NCBI RefSeq assembly: GCF_013204845.1
Contig: NZ_JABMKY010000009.1
Coordinates: 124,001-188,000, forward strand
Source of the DNA: Paenibacillus qinlingensis
GTDB taxonomy: Bacteria > Bacillota > Bacilli > Paenibacillales > NBRC-103111
Direction: 5' to 3'
DNA: 64,000 nucleotides
Position 1 is the first letter of the stretch, and every line of letters starts with the position of its first letter. Shown in pieces: positions 55,163 through 63,277 of the stretch. The translations under genes were made by a program, and so were the position numbers. The notes beneath the pieces are model-generated. The model was not told the origin of the DNA. It saw only the letters and a list, made by a program, of their open reading frames with translations, and did no database searches.

Positions 55163-57589
55163 TCAGCCTAGCAAGGGAAACTCAAACTCATTCTGCCCCT
55201 GACTCAGAGGATAGCTCTCATTGCCCCAAACCAACGTGCCGGGCAAACCATGGGGCAATAAGACTTTTACGTGCCATTGGCTGCCCGGACACGCCACTTT
55301 TACTTCGATGAAGCCATTCGGATGCGGGAGCTTACCCTGCAAACTCGTTAAAGATCCTAATTGCGGACGAATCACAACAGAAGCAAAACCCATGGATGCT
55401 GGGCGAATGCCAAGCAAGCTGGTGTAGAGATGGTAGACCGGATGAGCGCCCCAAGCATGACAGTCCGAACGCGTCGAATCCATGAATATTTCCGGCGTCG
55501 TCATAAGACCAATTGCCTCCATACCGAACCAAGGCTCGAGTCTGTCCAACAGCGTTTCAACATGACCCGCAGCCGCTAACACATCGAACGTATAATGATC
55601 AAAATACACGCTTGTGCGCATCATATCAGTGGCCGTCTTTCGTATTTCTGGTACGAGGCGACGGTTTAGTCTAGGAGAAATCGACTCACATAATAGGGAA
55701 AGTACTTGGGCATGCTCCGAATAATACAGATGGTCAGTATCGTCCGCAAACAGCCCTTTCTCCTCATTCCAGAACAGCTGCTCGGCCACGTTGCTCAGTT
55801 CTTTTGCCAACCGTCTTGCACGTGATTCCAACTCTGGTTCCCCTAAGTAAGCTTCAAGCTTGGCAACTAGCTCCAACGTATGTATCATCTGCAGATTATA
55901 AGCTGCATTCAATCGATCCGCTCCATGCGGCGGTATGCCCGAGCTCCATGCCTCGGAAGGCGCAGTCTGCCAATCCATGAAGTTCCACGAAATAGGCAAT
56001 TTTACCGCACCATTCGATGAACGATTGTGCAAGAGACGATCCAGCTCATCCCGAACGCTGCTCATCATGAAACGAATCCATTCTCGGTCGCCTCTCCACA
56101 AGGCATAATCGTAGACCATTGCTACCCACCACAAGGAGAAGGAGGAAATATGTTTGCCGCTTTGGTCCGGGTAAGCACAGTTCACAAGTCCAAGATGATT
56201 GTTGCGCGACACTCGGAACATGTCCAGTGCTTTACGCGGTAATCGAGCATCAAGCGTACTCACGTAGGTAACAAGCGACTGAATGCGAGTATCCCCCACA
56301 TACATGAGCTGCTCCCAGTAGGGGCAATCCATGTAGGTTTCGTGTGCACACATTTGCAACGTCCTAAATGACGCAGAAACGACTTGATTTAGGCGTTCAT
56401 CACTGCTCTGGATAGAACCTTCCATCTCCAACGGATATCTCGTTTCCAGCAGTCTAAACACATTTAGCTCTAACGCATCGCTACCCGTTTCCACGATTAA
56501 CTCGCCATATCGTCCTGCATGCCACCATAATGTATCGAAACTTCGGTTAGGTCCGCCATCTGGACGAAAGGTATCACCATAACCTCTAAACCATTTACCC
56601 GCAATCTCATTTCGGTTCGTCTTGCGTCCGCCATCCATTTCATCATAGAAAGACTCCTCCCAATGGAGTCGAATGACAGAACCTGTGCCTCCCGAAACGA
56701 CAAGTTCAGGATAGAAACAATAATAATCTCCCAAATCGATAATGACTCTTCTTCGGGTATTCGCTGGAATGTGAATCGGTTGCCCCGTAAGTAAACTATT
56801 CCAACGTTCATGCTCCTCTACTAAATCACGACTGGCGACAATCGGATATCCATCTGATTCCAAGATACTGGCTTGCTCAACAAAGCGGATCCCCATAGTC
56901 TTCATGCTAACTTCTTGCATCGGTGGCAATGTAGCCGGACGCATAAAACGCTGTACCGACGAAAAGTGATAATTGTCCTGCGTATGATAAACATTCGCCA
57001 ATGGTTGTACTGGAAGCCAGCCGTCACCTTCCCCGGATAGGGCATCCCAATCGAATACAGTACCGTCAATGTCCAGTTTTGCACCGGTACCGATGCTAGA
57101 GGGCAGTGGAACAAAACGATAACCCAGCATCGGCTTCGCTTCCCACTGAGCAACACCAGTCCCCATCAGCGGCGCGAGTGCTTCATCATCTGGACTAAGC
57201 AGGAAACCTGGCTGTACGCTGACCTGTGCCCACGGCTTATGATCGCCTATGGCCCAACAGCGTGCAATCCATTGATGCTCTCCTGCGGCAAGTTCGACCT
57301 CATACGTCTCATAGAACCAATTGCTGCGGTCTCCACGTTCGCTGCCTCGGCCGATTCTTTTATGATTCAGAAACAGCTCATACCTTTCATCTCCAGAAAC
57401 GTGTATCCTTTCGCGAAGGGCTTCCTTTAAAGTGAATTTGCATCGGTAAACAATAACAAAAGGCGGTTTCAAAGCCTCACTGAAGGTAATCCAACGGCAT
57501 GGCCAACCTGTCGTCTGTTCCCATGGTTTTCGGGATTGATTGGTCTCTATTTGTCCATTATAGGGTAAGTCAGTAAGCAGTATTCGCAC
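55163..57589 (-). CDS. Glycoside hydrolase family 78 alpha-L-rhamnosidase (808 aa), cytoplasmic
   Basis: Beta-sandwich domains (1-360) precede an (alpha/alpha)6 barrel (about 375-700) and a C-terminal beta domain (700-808). Barrel signatures are ETYMDCPYWEQLMYVGDTRIQ (about 425), whose acidic residues include the expected general acid, NCAYPDQSGKHISSFSLWW, and DSTRSDCHAWGAHPVYHLYTSLLGI (typical of GH78). It hydrolyses terminal alpha-L-rhamnose by inversion. There is no signal peptide. A GTG start has GAGGAGGTGG just upstream. It lies 21 nt after the GH28 gene and forms an operon with it; a terminator follows. Confidence 0.92.
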   Translation of the reverse strand: MRILLTDLPYNGQIETNQSRKPWEQTTGWPCRWITFSEALKPPFVIVYRCKFTLKEALRERIHVSGDERYELFLNHKRIGRGSERGDRSNWFYETYEVELAAGEHQWIARCWAIGDHKPWAQVSVQPGFLLSPDDEALAPLMGTGVAQWEAKPMLGYRFVPLPSSIGTGAKLDIDGTVFDWDALSGEGDGWLPVQPLANVYHTQDNYHFSSVQRFMRPATLPPMQEVSMKTMGIRFVEQASILESDGYPIVASRDLVEEHERWNSLLTGQPIHIPANTRRRVIIDLGDYYCFYPELVVSGGTGSVIRLHWEESFYDEMDGGRKTNRNEIAGKWFRGYGDTFRPDGGPNRSFDTLWWHAGRYGELIVETGSDALELNVFRLLETRYPLEMEGSIQSSDERLNQVVSASFRTLQMCAHETYMDCPYWEQLMYVGDTRIQSLVTYVSTLDARLPRKALDMFRVSRNNHLGLVNCAYPDQSGKHISSFSLWWVAMVYDYALWRGDREWIRFMMSSVRDELDRLLHNRSSNGAVKLPISWNFMDWQTAPSEAWSSGIPPHGADRLNAAYNLQMIHTLELVAKLEAYLGEPELESRARRLAKELSNVAEQLFWNEEKGLFADDTDHLYYSEHAQVLSLLCESISPRLNRRLVPEIRKTATDMMRTSVYFDHYTFDVLAAAGHVETLLDRLEPWFGMEAIGLMTTPEIFMDSTRSDCHAWGAHPVYHLYTSLLGIRPASMGFASVVIRPQLGSLTSLQGKLPHPNGFIEVKVACPGSQWHVKVLLPHGLPGTLVWGNESYPLSQGQNEFEFPLLG

Positions 57590-57610
57590 TCAGACCACCT
57601 CCTCATCTCA

Positions 57611-59104
57611 TTATCGAATATCATTCACAACGTACAGCTCCATATTGCGAATATTCATCTCTTCCAACGATGCTGCCGGCTTCGTGCTACCCATCATATA
57701 AATCTGATCAAAAGTAACACTTTCAATCCGGAAAGGATCTGTTCCACGCAGCAAGGATGGGAGTCGGCCTTGATCGCGCACCTTAATATTTTTTAAAAGC
57801 ACCTGGGTAACGGGTCCAATTCCTCTTCCACTCTCTTCAATCTCCAGATGCAGCCAAAAGGGGCCATTTCTTTCATGAATAACTTGCTCAATATCAATGT
57901 TCTCAAAGGTTATATTCTCCGCGGGGGCCTTTCCAAAACGATGGTGAATCGCAATAGCCCGACTCGCTTGATAGACGTAACTATTTTTAAAAATAACATT
58001 CCGCTGTGCTTGCTCTACTCCCATCCCTACCTTAAAAGCTGCACAGCAGGTCCATGCTACACAATCATCGAACGTCACATTCTCAAGCACTTGTGGCGAG
58101 CCAGGCCAATTCTGGGCGATATCCGTTGCTTCATTCCAAGTTTTGGTGGAGAACGGGTCATCCTCCGAAATAGCAATTGTATGTGTAACAAGCACATGCT
58201 GTGACTCAACAATATCTATCGCGTCATCCTCGTAGTCAACCAACGATTGAAAGCCCTTGTAGTTCGTAATTTTCACATGATTCGAGCGCGTAGGGATGAG
58301 CGCCCAAAGACCAGCATCTCTGCCAATAACCCCATCCATCGTAAAGTTAGAGGTAAGTATGGGCACAACTAAATTGCTAACAAAGTTTTGACTGGCTCTG
58401 AGCCATGAACCATTCCCATCAATTGTCCCTCGACCTGTGATCGCAATATTGGTGGAATTAGGTTCTGTTTGGATAAGCCAGGTTCCGTCATAATTTAGAC
58501 TATCTTTATGAAAATCAACCGTGTAATCCTCTTTATGATCGGTTGCCCGAAGTACGGCGCCTCCTTGCAGATACAAGGTAACATCGCTTTTTAGGATTAG
58601 ATTGCCGATCAGGAATACGCCTTCGGGAACATAGACTACGCCCCCGCCTGCCGAGCTCGCGTCATTGATGGCTTCTTGAATCGCTGAAGTAGCCAGCGTT
58701 TTCCCCGTGAAATCAGCACGATAATTAGCAACCACATGATAGATCCCCTGGCCAGATGCAGGTGGAGCGCTCACTTCAAGGGGATCTGCGATAAGGACGA
58801 GCTCTTTCAACTTGTTGATTTTCACAATGAGATAGCGGGACTCATGCAGGTCAAAGGTAAACTTATTCCCATCTACCGTCCCTTGAATCTCAAAAGCTAA
58901 TGGACTTATCGCATATGTATCGATCGGCTCACACACCGTAATCGTTATGGTTGTTGACCCCGAAAAAGAGAAATGAGCGTAATCATAATCACGATCCGTC
59001 AGAAAAGAGATGACCGGTATACCGGTATGATCAGCCTTCACTGTGTAAAACGTTGATTCCATGTAAATAGACGGTAAGGGATAGGTCTCAATCGTTGCAG
59101 GCAT
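57611..59104 (-). CDS. Glycoside hydrolase family 28-like (polygalacturonase/rhamnogalacturonase group), cytoplasmic
   Basis: A 497-aa right-handed parallel beta-helix enzyme. A small N-terminal beta domain (1-115) is followed by the helix, which opens with TSAIQEAINDASSAGGGVVYVPEG (about 140). Active-site-type acidic strands are VDYEDDAIDIVESQHV and ISEDDPFSTKT (DD pairs near 300 and 325), with IAIHHRFGK near 400. This matches the GH28 layout of three Asp plus a downstream His/Arg. There is no signal peptide, which is unusual for polygalacturonases and suggests action on imported oligomers. GGAGGATTATT precedes the ATG. It is the first gene of the GH28-GH78 operon, with the 29-bp motif 61 nt upstream. 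Confidence 0.88.
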   Translation of the reverse strand: MPATIETYPLPSIYMESTFYTVKADHTGIPVISFLTDRDYDYAHFSFSGSTTITITVCEPIDTYAISPLAFEIQGTVDGNKFTFDLHESRYLIVKINKLKELVLIADPLEVSAPPASGQGIYHVVANYRADFTGKTLATSAIQEAINDASSAGGGVVYVPEGVFLIGNLILKSDVTLYLQGGAVLRATDHKEDYTVDFHKDSLNYDGTWLIQTEPNSTNIAITGRGTIDGNGSWLRASQNFVSNLVVPILTSNFTMDGVIGRDAGLWALIPTRSNHVKITNYKGFQSLVDYEDDAIDIVESQHVLVTHTIAISEDDPFSTKTWNEATDIAQNWPGSPQVLENVTFDDCVAWTCCAAFKVGMGVEQAQRNVIFKNSYVYQASRAIAIHHRFGKAPAENITFENIDIEQVIHERNGPFWLHLEIEESGRGIGPVTQVLLKNIKVRDQGRLPSLLRGTDPFRIESVTFDQIYMMGSTKPAASLEEMNIRNMELYVVNDIR

Positions 59105-59164
59105 AATAATCCTCCTAAATTTCTTAGCTTACAGGTTAAACATACCGATTATGGTACGGCCCAT

Positions 59165-59193
59165 CAATCTACATTTCTTTGCAGAATTAACAT
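59165..59193 (-). promoter_or_regulatory. 29-bp conserved promoter motif upstream of the GH28-GH78 operon
   Basis: 28 of 29 positions are identical to 52667-52695. It lies 61 nt before the GH28 ATG on the same strand. The identity is confined to this block; flanking sequence differs, so it is not part of a longer duplication. Confidence 0.65.
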
Positions 59194-59240
59194 AGGGAAA
59201 AAGATAACCCAATTGCAAAAGTACTTGCCTACTTAATTGT

Positions 59241-59430
59241 ATTAACTGGAAAATATACAGCTATTTACGAGAAATTCCCTCGAATAATTGATTTAAATGG
59301 AAAACATGCAGTTAAAACTGCCACATTTGTTGATATCAAGTGAAATTTATAAAAATAGCTGTAGATTATCCATCTGTTCTGCGTTTGATCGGAAATTTCA
59401 AACATTTAACTACAGAAAATCCATCTATTT
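59241..59430. repeat. Dispersed four-unit palindromic repeat array, copy 5
   Basis: Units start near 59241, 59291, 59352 and 59404 (spacings 50, 61, 52). Unit 1 differs from copy 2 at very few positions. It lies upstream of the GH28 gene and downstream of the family 8 lyase gene. Confidence 0.8.
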
Positions 59431-59466
59431 ATTGGCTATGGCTATTGGCTATTGGCTATTGGCTAT
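59431..59466. repeat. Short tandem repeat, ATTGGCT heptamer
   Basis: Four ATTGGCT copies with one shortened ATGGCT run directly from the end of repeat array 5. It is a possible slippage site. No gene lies here. Confidence 0.85.
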
Positions 59467-59513
59467 ACGCTCGCTCACCACCTGCGCAATACATCTAAAT
59501 TCTAGCATGTAAA

Positions 59514-59546
59514 CAAAGAAGCCTGAGGCATCCTCAGACTTCTTTG
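59514..59546 (-). terminator. Terminator of the family 8 lyase gene
   Basis: CAAAGAAGCCTGAGG pairs with CCTCAGACTTCTTTG (one mismatch) around a 3-nt loop, with AT-rich flanks. It lies 29 nt past the stop codon. Confidence 0.85.
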
Positions 59547-59574
59547 CACATATTAGAACTTTACTTCCAAACCT

Positions 59575-62500
59575 TTACGGATTGTAACTCACCTTGACAT
59601 CATCCACGCTCATCGAGCTGGCATTGCCGCCAATCGATGCTCCTAGCTTGTCGACCTTGGTCAAACCAGCATACCGATAGTTCCACTGTGAACCTCGCAG
59701 TTCACCATTTACATAGACATCGAACTTTTTCGTTGTCGTGTTGATGATGACTTTGAGATGATACGGTTCTCCGTTCGTGGTCGAGGTCTGTATATTCGTT
59801 GCAGTACCACCGTTGTAGCCCCAAATTCTGCCGCTCTGCATGATGAGATGAGCTGCACTGTTGTTCGAGGTGAGGCTGCTGTCTGAGATGACCAAGGCGT
59901 TTTTCCAGTTGTTGTCATCGGCGGTCACAGTCGCTTCTGCGATAACCGTACTGTTTGCCGGTGCGGTAAATACCTGATAGGCTTCGGCTTTGCCATCTGT
60001 GGACGTTGTTGTCAATTTGACCGCCTTGTTCGATCCGCTCACTGTCTGCACCAAGCCCGTATTCCCTGTGACGCCGCCGTTATCGAATACCCAACCGCCT
60101 TGCCCGTTCAAATTACCAAGCGTCATGTTGTTAAAGTTCTCATTAATTAAGCTAGTTAACGTAAGCGGCTTATACGAGACTTTCACATCGTCCACGCTCA
60201 TTGAGCTGGCGTTGCCCGCGATGGAAGAGGAAAACTTGTCGAGCGTGGCCACGTTGTAACGGTAGTCCCAGCCCGTAGCGAGCAGCGCATCGTTGACGTA
60301 GACGTCGAATTTTTTCGTTGAAGCGTTGATCACGACTTTCAGACGATATGGCTGACCATTCGCAATCCCCGTTAGCACGTCGATCTTGGTAGCGCCGTTA
60401 TAACCCCAAATTTTGCCGGCTTGCATGACAAGCTGAGCGGCATTGTTATTGGACGTTAAGCTGCTATCCGCGACAATGAGTGCATTTTTCCAATTGGCAT
60501 CATCAGCCGTTACGGTCGCTTCCGCTGTAATGTAGCCGTTTTGCGGAGCATTAAACAAACGATATGCTTCGGCGCTTCCGCTGGTTGAGCCTGTCGTTAC
60601 TTTTAGTGATTTATTCTCGGCAGAGCCATTCTCCTTCTGCACAACAACCGTATTCGCAGCAACGCCAGCGTTGTTAAAAATCCAGCCATTTTGACCTGTC
60701 AGCGAACCAGGCAGCATGTTATCAAAATCTTCGTTCACCGTATAGCCGGCAATCGGGACGCCAGTAGGCGTTGCAAAGAACGCCTTAATGCTTTTGCCTC
60801 CAGCACCGTTCATATTGACAATGAGTGTAGTCGTACTGCCGCTGGTGCTAGTTGTGATTCGTGAATCCTTATAAACAACCGGACCCAAATTTTGCGCAAT
60901 CGTCAGTTGAATAGTGCCCGCATTGGACAGCGTTGGATCAGACACGGAAACTTCCGTTCCGTTCTCGGTTGTGCGTACCATTACGGACGCTTTTTTGTTG
61001 CTGGTGACACCGCTCACCGTTTTGGAAGCATCATTCCAGAAATTAATTCCTAGTATTCCTAATGCATTTTCTTTTACTGCTTGTGCTTCACCTGAGTTCT
61101 CAACTACCGTAATATCTGGATTCAAAGCATACGTATCCACCTGCCCGCTGGACTTTCCTGGCAGCAGCACATACGCATAGGTGCCGTTAGTCGGATTCGT
61201 ACCATGATCGAACCAAAGATTTATGTAGTTGCGTGTAAAATTCGTCGTGTAATCGGTGCCAAGATTGTATTGATTAATGCTTGACCATTGGTCTGTTCGC
61301 GCTTCACGCAATCCTTTAAGTGTTGTAGTCGTAGGAAAGTAATATCCGACATCCGAACCTGCCACACTCCCTGCCAAATGAATGCGATTTACACCAGTCA
61401 TCGTCTCGCTCCACCCGAGTGCTGTAGATTTCGCTGACCCGTTTACCGTGAGCGCATTGTTTCCGCTGCTGTTCAGCTTGCGGTTCTCGACAATGGTTTC
61501 GACAACTTTGTTGTCCGTCGATGTAATGCCGGAACCTAAACTTACGATTTCATCATCAAACATAAACCAGGATTTCTTCGCTTGGAGATTGTAGCCATTG
61601 GCCGTGTATTGCATCCCTGTCGCTCCGTACAAGCCTGCGACTTCAGTCCCTCCTACCCAACTATTCGGATTTTTGGCATTAGCAGCAGCCGTGGTATTCT
61701 GATTAACGGTTGTACCTGGCATGCGATAACTATTGACCGTAGGCCAGTAGGAATCTTTATATTGTTTCAAGTCCGAATTATACAGATAGGTCATCCCGTC
61801 TCCGGTATGCCAACCCCTCAAATTGACATCATTAATCTGTTCATAATTTCCAATTCGATTGGAAGACATGCTGATGCCAAAAGCGAATCCCGGTCTATGG
61901 TGTACAGCTCTAGCCATATTCGGGTATTGTTTGTTCATGATCAGCGGCGCTCTTGGAGTAACGGATGTATCAGCTTCGATTTGCTTCGCTTGGACGATAT
62001 CGCTCATCATGACCAAATCCGCATATTTCGTAGGTGAAGTGGCTTCCAGCAACCATTTTTTGACCATCGATGTATAGGCAGCCCGATCGCTGGCATTCGG
62101 TGCGGACAGTGCCATCCGAACCACGGAAGGCCCAATTGCTTTTATAGAAGTGAGTCCCTTATCATCGTCTCTAAAACCAGCAATACCTCTTCCTCTGACA
62201 TTATCAAACATGGAGTTATTATAATATAGCGGTTCAAAAGCTGTATAAATCCATTGATAAATGTTATTCACATCCGGATCTACGATATCCCAAGTGGATC
62301 CAGCTACGACATACATGATTTTCGTCAAATTATCGAGCAAAGCTGTGCCATATCCCCCGTTGTAGGGAATGAGTGCGGTATGCTGAATAAAGGAACCCTC
62401 GCTGTACACCCCTTCTCCGGAAGTCACATAATCAAATACCGAGCTTAACTGGTCTCTGCCCTCGATAATTTTGGCGCTATTCTTGACGATAATCCCGCTT

Positions 62501-63141
62501 GCAATTTTTATGTAGCAAGCCCATACACGATTGGCTCCAGTCAAGCCAGTTCCCCAAACAAGCGCTTGATGATCAATGACGGCATGCCAATTGCTAATTT
62601 GCGTTGGGGTTAGACTGTCATACAACCAAGTCGTGATGTTATTGATAACAAGTGGTGAGGTAACCTGCCAGTCAAACCAATTGTCGTATCCTCTTTTTGG
62701 AATGCTGGTATTGTATCTGTTCGTATACATCCAATCCATAGCGCTGATAATATCCGCACGCAAAGTTGCATTGTTTTTCAGGGATGAACCTCTCGTTACA
62801 TACGCAAGCGTCATCGCTTCTAACCGTTGGTAGCTTTGGGAAACATGCTCCGATTCCGTTGTAGTGGCTAAATCACTCCACAGGTAAGTTCTGCCTGCCG
62901 TCTTATTCATCGTATCCCAGTTCGTCTGTGCAATCGTCGTTATATTCGTGACCTTGACGCTGATGTCAGGATCTGCCGTATCGTACGTAGAACCTCCTGT
63001 GGTAAAATCATAAATTCTCGCTCGCAACGTGTCATATTCATCTGCCGCATAGGCAGGTTTAATCGGCACTGCTACGATATTAATTGCCAATGCAAGCAAC
63101 AGTACAAGCGCTTTTAATAGTAGACTTTTACGTGTTAACAT
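59575..63141 (-). CDS. Secreted polysaccharide lyase family 8 (xanthan/hyaluronan/chondroitin lyase group)
   Basis: A 1188-aa exported enzyme. The signal peptide is at residues 1-32 (ends AYAADE). An (alpha/alpha) toroid catalytic domain follows (35-400), then the PL8 beta-sandwich domains (400-790). Catalytic residues fit the family: N204 (TGANRVWACYIK), H254 and Y264 (GSFIQHTALIPYNGGYG), and Arg near 316-318 (NVRGRGIAGF). The N-H distance of 50 residues equals that in characterised PL8 enzymes. Overall wording (RTYLWSDL, KKSWFMFDDEIVSLGSGI, GSDVGYYFP) is closest to my memory of xanthan lyases, but the substrate is not proven. Two tandem concanavalin/LamG-like jelly-rolls of about 195 aa (about 800-990 and 997-1188) probably bind glycan. 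GGAAGGGG precedes the ATG. Confidence 0.9.
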   Translation of the reverse strand: MLTRKSLLLKALVLLLALAINIVAVPIKPAYAADEYDTLRARIYDFTTGGSTYDTADPDISVKVTNITTIAQTNWDTMNKTAGRTYLWSDLATTTESEHVSQSYQRLEAMTLAYVTRGSSLKNNATLRADIISAMDWMYTNRYNTSIPKRGYDNWFDWQVTSPLVINNITTWLYDSLTPTQISNWHAVIDHQALVWGTGLTGANRVWACYIKIASGIIVKNSAKIIEGRDQLSSVFDYVTSGEGVYSEGSFIQHTALIPYNGGYGTALLDNLTKIMYVVAGSTWDIVDPDVNNIYQWIYTAFEPLYYNNSMFDNVRGRGIAGFRDDDKGLTSIKAIGPSVVRMALSAPNASDRAAYTSMVKKWLLEATSPTKYADLVMMSDIVQAKQIEADTSVTPRAPLIMNKQYPNMARAVHHRPGFAFGISMSSNRIGNYEQINDVNLRGWHTGDGMTYLYNSDLKQYKDSYWPTVNSYRMPGTTVNQNTTAAANAKNPNSWVGGTEVAGLYGATGMQYTANGYNLQAKKSWFMFDDEIVSLGSGITSTDNKVVETIVENRKLNSSGNNALTVNGSAKSTALGWSETMTGVNRIHLAGSVAGSDVGYYFPTTTTLKGLREARTDQWSSINQYNLGTDYTTNFTRNYINLWFDHGTNPTNGTYAYVLLPGKSSGQVDTYALNPDITVVENSGEAQAVKENALGILGINFWNDASKTVSGVTSNKKASVMVRTTENGTEVSVSDPTLSNAGTIQLTIAQNLGPVVYKDSRITTSTSGSTTTLIVNMNGAGGKSIKAFFATPTGVPIAGYTVNEDFDNMLPGSLTGQNGWIFNNAGVAANTVVVQKENGSAENKSLKVTTGSTSGSAEAYRLFNAPQNGYITAEATVTADDANWKNALIVADSSLTSNNNAAQLVMQAGKIWGYNGATKIDVLTGIANGQPYRLKVVINASTKKFDVYVNDALLATGWDYRYNVATLDKFSSSIAGNASSMSVDDVKVSYKPLTLTSLINENFNNMTLGNLNGQGGWVFDNGGVTGNTGLVQTVSGSNKAVKLTTTSTDGKAEAYQVFTAPANSTVIAEATVTADDNNWKNALVISDSSLTSNNSAAHLIMQSGRIWGYNGGTATNIQTSTTNGEPYHLKVIINTTTKKFDVYVNGELRGSQWNYRYAGLTKVDKLGASIGGNASSMSVDDVKVSYNP

Positions 63142-63180
63142 AAATATCCCCTTCCTAAATCACATTGTATCAGGCAAAAG

Positions 63181-63237
63181 AAAGCTCCTCTTCAATGATT
63201 GGATTAGGAATTAACCAAACGAATGAAAGAGGAGCTT
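63181..63237 (-). terminator. Terminator between the two jelly-roll-bearing genes
   Basis: AAAGCTCCTCTT and AAAGAGGAGCTT form a 10-12 nt stem with a 33-nt loop. On the minus strand a TCTTTT run follows. It separates the upstream secreted-protein gene from the lyase gene. Confidence 0.7.
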
Positions 63238-63277
63238 ATGACTGAACTAGATGTTTGGCTAACTCAACGTGAAAATC

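Noticed and set aside
31011..59430. CRISPR interpretation of the regularly spaced four-unit arrays
   Set aside because: Units within an array are only loosely similar, the inter-unit sequence is itself shared between loci, there are only four units, and no cas gene is present.
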